A stretch of 64,000 nucleotides of DNA. Origin: SPCO01 sp964579825 (lineage in GTDB: Bacteria; Chloroflexota; Limnocylindria; Limnocylindrales; CSP1-4). Both the position numbers and the translations under genes were made by a program. The notes under the pieces are model-generated. The model was not told the DNA's origin, searched no databases, and worked only from the letters and a program-made list of their open reading frames with translations. Where the stretch lies: the NCBI GenBank assembly GCA_964579825.1, contig CAZOHT010000021.1, forward strand, positions 1-64,000, written 5' to 3'. Position 1 is the stretch's first letter. The number at the start of each line of letters is the position of its first letter. Below, piece after piece: positions 60,806 to 64,000 of the stretch.

Positions 60806-61933
60806 ATGGACATCGTGGCATCGGGCAGCTTCTGGGATGCGACGACGGCACCGGTCAACGAACGGTCCGTGTCGTCCACCGATGTCCTGACATCGGCCGA
60901 CGGGGCCGTCCTGGTCACGTGTCGGCTCGGCTCCGACCGCGAGGGCGCGGACGGGCATAGCGCGATATTCGCGACGCAGGACGGCGGCGACACATGGGAC
61001 GTCCGCTGGCTGGGTCTCGCCGAGCGCATCTGGGACGACCAGGTCGGGGAGACCAGGGGCTGGTACCTGGCGGAACTCGCGCCCGGCGAGCTCCTCGCGT
61101 CCGTCCTGTGGACGGATCGATCGGATCCTAGCTTGCCCTGGGTCCACCCGGAGACCCAGGGCGTGCTGGGGATGCGGACCTATCAGCTGTCGTCGGATGA
61201 CGGTGGCCGCTCGTGGCACGACCGGAGGCGGATCGACCTCGGCGATCACCCAGGGGCGTCCTGTACGGGCGCGGTCCTCAGCCTCGCCGGTGGCCTGCTG
61301 GCACAGCCGTTCGAGACTTGGAAGACGTACGACGATCCCGGACCGGCAGTGCCCGGGGCCTGGCTTCGACTGTCGCACGACGACGGCGCGACCTGGTCCG
61401 AGGATGTCCTCGTCGCCCGTCATCCGGACAACGCCGTCTATTACTGGGACCAGCGGTTCGAACGGCACCCGGACGACGGCCGCTGGGTGGCCATGTTCTG
61501 GACGCACCGACCGGCGGTGGGACGCGATGCGGACGTCCATGTCACCTGGGGATCGGCCGATGGCCGCCGGTGGACCGAACCCGTCGGATCAGGCCTGCCC
61601 GGCCAACACTGCCAGCCAGTCTCGCTCGGTGGCGATCGGCTGCTGGCGGTGTACACGCATCGCCAGCGGCCGCCAGGGATCCAGGTCGCCCTCAGCGAGG
61701 ACTTCGGCCGAACTTGGGACCTCGAGGGTGCGACCACGGTCTGGTCCAGCGATGTCGGCGACGAGCCGGGCACTGGTTCGGCTCGCGCGCAGGGCGAGTA
61801 CTGGAACGACATGGGGGCCTGGCGCTTCGGGCATCCACGCGCGACCGTCCTGCCGAGCGGCGAGGTCCTCGTCGTCTTCTACGGCGGTTCCGACGAGCGA
61901 CGCAGTGGGCGTTGGGTGCGTCTCAGGATCTGA
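60806..61933 (+). CDS. BNR/Asp-box (sialidase-fold) protein
   Basis: 375-residue six-bladed propeller of the sialidase superfamily without a signal peptide, hence probably cytoplasmic. Asp-box repeats (SxDxGxTW) are TQDGGDTWD (~56), SSDDGGRSWHD (~130), SHDDGATWSED (~190) and SEDFGRTWDLE (~295). The arginine triad and Tyr/Glu of true sialidases could not be assigned with certainty, and no sialic-acid catabolic genes accompany it; many such cytoplasmic proteins are of unknown function. It is divergent from the PLP-enzyme operon and convergent with aldehyde dehydrogenase copy 2. Confidence 0.82.
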   Translation: MDIVASGSFWDATTAPVNERSVSSTDVLTSADGAVLVTCRLGSDREGADGHSAIFATQDGGDTWDVRWLGLAERIWDDQVGETRGWYLAELAPGELLASVLWTDRSDPSLPWVHPETQGVLGMRTYQLSSDDGGRSWHDRRRIDLGDHPGASCTGAVLSLAGGLLAQPFETWKTYDDPGPAVPGAWLRLSHDDGATWSEDVLVARHPDNAVYYWDQRFERHPDDGRWVAMFWTHRPAVGRDADVHVTWGSADGRRWTEPVGSGLPGQHCQPVSLGGDRLLAVYTHRQRPPGIQVALSEDFGRTWDLEGATTVWSSDVGDEPGTGSARAQGEYWNDMGAWRFGHPRATVLPSGEVLVVFYGGSDERRSGRWVRLRI

Positions 61934-61978
61934 CGACAGCGCGCGACGGGCCAGCGCGCCGTGGACGCAGGGTCGATG

Positions 61979-63463
61979 TCAGCCAGCCAGCGCTACCGCG
62001 GAGCCGCCGTAGTTGACGCAGTGCGTCTTGAGGTGCGTGAACGTGTCCAGGGCCTCCACGCCGAGGTCCTGGCCAAGGCCCGACATCTTGTGGCCCTCGT
62101 ACGGGACGTTCGCGGGGAGGTAGTGCGGGCAGTTGGTCCAGATGATGCCGGCGTCGATCCGGTCCGCCACCCGAAAGGCGCGTCCGAGGTCGGAGGTCCA
62201 GACCGTGGCCGCGAGCCCGTACATGACGCCGTTAGCGATCCGGATCGCGTCCGCCTCGTCTTCGAAGGTCAGGATCGACAGGACCGGCCCGAAGATCTCC
62301 TCCTGCGCGATCCGCATGTCGGGCGTCACGTCCACGAACACCGTGGGTTCCACGAAGTAGCCTCCGGGCGCCGTGTTCGACGGGCGGCCGCCGCCGAGGG
62401 CCAACCTGGCGCCACCACGCTGGCCGGTCTCGATATAGGACGCCACCCGCTGGTGCTGCTCCTCGCTGATGAGTGGCCCGATCTGCGAGCTGGGGTCGCT
62501 CGGTGCGCCGACGCGGACTCTTCGGGCGCCTTCGACGATCGCGTCGACGATCCGATCCGCGTGGCTCCGCTGGACGAGCAGTCGAGATCCACTGGTGCAG
62601 ATCTGTCCGGCGTTATGGAACGCGGTGAACAGGGATCCGGCGACGGCCTGGTCGAGGTCCGCGTCGCCGAACACGATGTTCGGCGTCTTGCCACCGAGTT
62701 CGAGGTGAACGCTCTTGATCTGGTCGGCGGCCGCATGAAGGATGGCCTGACCCGTCGCCGTGGAGCCGGTGAAGGTCAGCTTCCTGACGTCCCGATGTGC
62801 GACAAGGGCGGCGCCCGTCGTCGGTCCATCGCCGTGGACGACGTTGAATACGCCCGCTGGCATACCCGCCTCGAGCGTCATGCGACCCAGCTCGGCCGTG
62901 GACAGGGGCGTCTGCTCCGCCATCTTCAGGACGATCGAATTGCCGACGGCGAGGGCGGGCGCGGTCTTCCAGCAAGCCAACAGGAAGGGATAGTTCCATG
63001 GGCTGATCGCGCCGACGACGCCATACGGCTCGCGGACCGAGTACACGAAATAGCCGGCGTCGGCCGGGTACGTGGTGCCGTTGGGCAGCTCGGCGTGGCC
63101 CGCGAAGTAGGTGAAGAAGTCCGCCCCCAGCCTGACCTCGGCGCAGGCCTGCGCCAACGGCTTGCCGGTGTCGGCGGACTCGATCGCCCCGATGCGGTCG
63201 GCGTCGGCGCGGATCAAGTCAGCGAGCCGGCGCAGGACGGACGCGCGGAGCGAAGGGCCGACCTTGGACCAGGCTCCCGACTCGAAGGCCGCCCGGCCCG
63301 CGGCCACGGCCGCGTCCACGTCGGTCGCGTCTCCGAAGGCGACGTTGGCCAGGGCCAGACCCGTCGATGGATCGATCGAGGTGAACGTCCGTCCTGCTGC
63401 GGCTGGCACCTCACGGCCGCCGATGAAGTGGGGCACGGTGCGAGTGCCGTCGACGACCGTCAT
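61979..63463 (-). CDS. NAD(P)-dependent aldehyde dehydrogenase (copy 2)
   Basis: 494-residue aldehyde dehydrogenase resembling betaine-aldehyde or phenylacetaldehyde types. The ATG at 63463 has a GGAGGAG site; an upstream ATG (63532) lacks one. Motifs: GAISPWNYPFLLACWKTAPAL, LTFTGSTATGQAI, base Glu in LELGGKTPNIVF, nucleophile Cys in NAGQICTSGSR and EEIFGPVLSI. It is distinct from copy 1 (LELGS). Probably oxidises an aldehyde released late in the pathway. A candidate operator lies about 107 bases upstream. Confidence 0.93.
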   Translation of the reverse strand: MTVVDGTRTVPHFIGGREVPAAAGRTFTSIDPSTGLALANVAFGDATDVDAAVAAGRAAFESGAWSKVGPSLRASVLRRLADLIRADADRIGAIESADTGKPLAQACAEVRLGADFFTYFAGHAELPNGTTYPADAGYFVYSVREPYGVVGAISPWNYPFLLACWKTAPALAVGNSIVLKMAEQTPLSTAELGRMTLEAGMPAGVFNVVHGDGPTTGAALVAHRDVRKLTFTGSTATGQAILHAAADQIKSVHLELGGKTPNIVFGDADLDQAVAGSLFTAFHNAGQICTSGSRLLVQRSHADRIVDAIVEGARRVRVGAPSDPSSQIGPLISEEQHQRVASYIETGQRGGARLALGGGRPSNTAPGGYFVEPTVFVDVTPDMRIAQEEIFGPVLSILTFEDEADAIRIANGVMYGLAATVWTSDLGRAFRVADRIDAGIIWTNCPHYLPANVPYEGHKMSGLGQDLGVEALDTFTHLKTHCVNYGGSAVALAG

Positions 63464-63569
63464 CGCGTTGCTCCTCCGATCTCGAGACGAGCCCACCGTC
63501 CAGAGCGCTTGTCGCGCGGCCGCCGTGCTCATCGGGGGAATCTACATCGAGTCGGGGCGTGCTGTCGGA

Positions 63570-63582
63570 TGTCCTATAACTC
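63570..63582 (+). promoter_or_regulatory. Candidate GntR operator, site 7
   Basis: TGTCCTATAACTC upstream of aldehyde dehydrogenase copy 2. The longer stretch CGGATGTCCTATAACTCTC (63566-63584) matches the reverse of site 3 (CGGATTGTAGTATAACTCTC) except for one gap and a few substitutions. On the minus strand TATAGG could serve as a -10. Confidence 0.4.
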
Positions 63583-63628
63583 TCTACCCTCCATGGTGGC
63601 GTGCCCCGGGTGAGACCTCAGCGTCCGG

Positions 63629-64000
63629 TCAGTGGTCGTGCCACTGGAAGTGAGTGGGTAGGACCTCGATGATCAGTTGGGGTCCGCTGGCAAGCAGCGA
63701 TGACCAGTGAGCGTCCACGGCCTCGGGGGCCATGTACTTCCGGCACAGGGCGAGCGTCGGCTCGTGCACGGGATCGCCTTCGATGAGGGTCGCGGTGCCG
63801 GTGATCTGGACGTAATCTCCGGTCGAGACCACATCGATGCACAGGGCGATCCGCGGGTCGCGTCTCAGGTTGCGGACCTTCACCGTTGCCGCCGCCGCGC
63901 TGATCCAGAAGACGGTCCCGGTCCACAGGAACCAGGTCGGGCTGAGCTGCGGCGTGCCGTCGCGTCGGATCGTCGCCACGATCACGTTCGCGGTCGTCGT
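63629..64000 (-). CDS. Pyridoxamine 5'-phosphate oxidase-like flavin/F420-binding protein, 5' end cut by window
   Basis: At least 123 residues; the frame runs open to the right edge (TTTANVIVATIRRDG), so the start lies outside although a GTG at 63985 is in frame. The split-barrel PNPOx fold is recognised from IVATIRRDGTPQLSPTWFLW, VFWISAAAATVKVRNLRRDPRIALCID and DYVQITGTATLIEGDPV. Such proteins bind FMN, F420 or haem; the PxWF and KVRNLRRDPR features suit the F420-dependent TIGR03618-like group. Its C-terminus ends HFQWHDH. It is on the same strand as aldehyde dehydrogenase copy 2, 96 bases or more upstream of it. Confidence 0.85.
   Translation of the reverse strand, partial: TTTANVIVATIRRDGTPQLSPTWFLWTGTVFWISAAAATVKVRNLRRDPRIALCIDVVSTGDYVQITGTATLIEGDPVHEPTLALCRKYMAPEAVDAHWSSLLASGPQLIIEVLPTHFQWHDH

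Noticed and set aside
60806..61933. BNR protein as evidence of sialic-acid catabolism
   Set aside because: No signal peptide, no certain arginine triad, and no nanA, nanE or nanK-type genes in the window.
32069..63463. Catabolic island considered as an integrated mobile element
   Set aside because: No integrase, transposase, att-like direct repeats or tRNA junction was seen at its borders, and base composition looks like that of the rest of the window.

Overview
The window is about 64 kb of very GC-rich bacterial DNA from a draft assembly; two runs of exactly 100 N (6376-6475 and 23063-23162) mark scaffold joins. Gene content suggests a member of Chloroflexota, perhaps of the uncultured soil/freshwater lineages near Limnocylindria. 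This assignment is inference from gene content: a DUF5679 zinc-ribbon protein, an Ala/Lys-tailed ribosomal protein S20, an imuA-imuB-dnaE2 mutasome with GAAC-N4-GTTC SOS boxes, a gap-pgk-eno operon and a large catabolic cluster. No marker in the window fixes the lineage, and no integrase, transposase, plasmid or phage gene was seen.

Left part (1-32 kb), mostly housekeeping. An M48 (HtpX-like) membrane protease follows leuS with a GTGA overlap and runs off the left edge. Two tRNA-Ala genes (GGC, CGC) flank a YgjP-type metallopeptidase and a methyltransferase. After the first gap come an EamA transporter, a repeat-rich spacer, and a GNAT / response regulator / histidine kinase run. Next is a split SOS mutasome: imuA-imuB-DUF6504-like from 10.6 kb and dnaE2 from 16.3 kb, each behind a perfect TAGAAC-N4-GTTCTA box. 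Between them lie a DUF4260-like protein, a lipoprotein, a GH18-like secreted protein, three single-helix microproteins and a possible structured RNA. Then follow a membrane protein, a very large secreted lamin-tail/OB-fold protein split by the second gap, a nucleoside phosphorylase, a DUF5679 protein, the glycolytic operon gap-pgk-eno plus a membrane protein, and rpsT with an unusual histone-H1-like tail.

Right part (32-64 kb), a catabolic island. About 22 enzyme and transport genes lie in alternating operons around one GntR/FCD-family regulator (39423-40217). They include an IolE-like isomerase/dehydratase and an IolD-like ThDP enzyme (inositol-type steps), a rhamnonate-dehydratase-like enolase-superfamily protein, two HpcH/HpaI aldolases, two 2-hydroxyacid dehydrogenases, two aldehyde dehydrogenases, two SDRs, a lone molybdenum-hydroxylase large subunit, a flavin oxidoreductase, a cyclase-family hydrolase, a D-aminoacylase-like amidohydrolase, a D-threonine-aldolase-like PLP enzyme, an M20 homologue that has lost key residues, BNR and NHL propeller proteins, and a complete dipeptide-type ABC transporter. 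Together they suggest import of a small, possibly N-acylated, polyhydroxylated compound, ring opening or dehydration, and aldol cleavage to pyruvate-type products and aldehydes; the substrate is not evident. Seven spacers or gene ends in this island carry a related 13-base site (best copies TGTAGGATAATCT and TGTGGGACAATCC), which could be the operator of the GntR protein. Several of these sites could also be core promoter elements.
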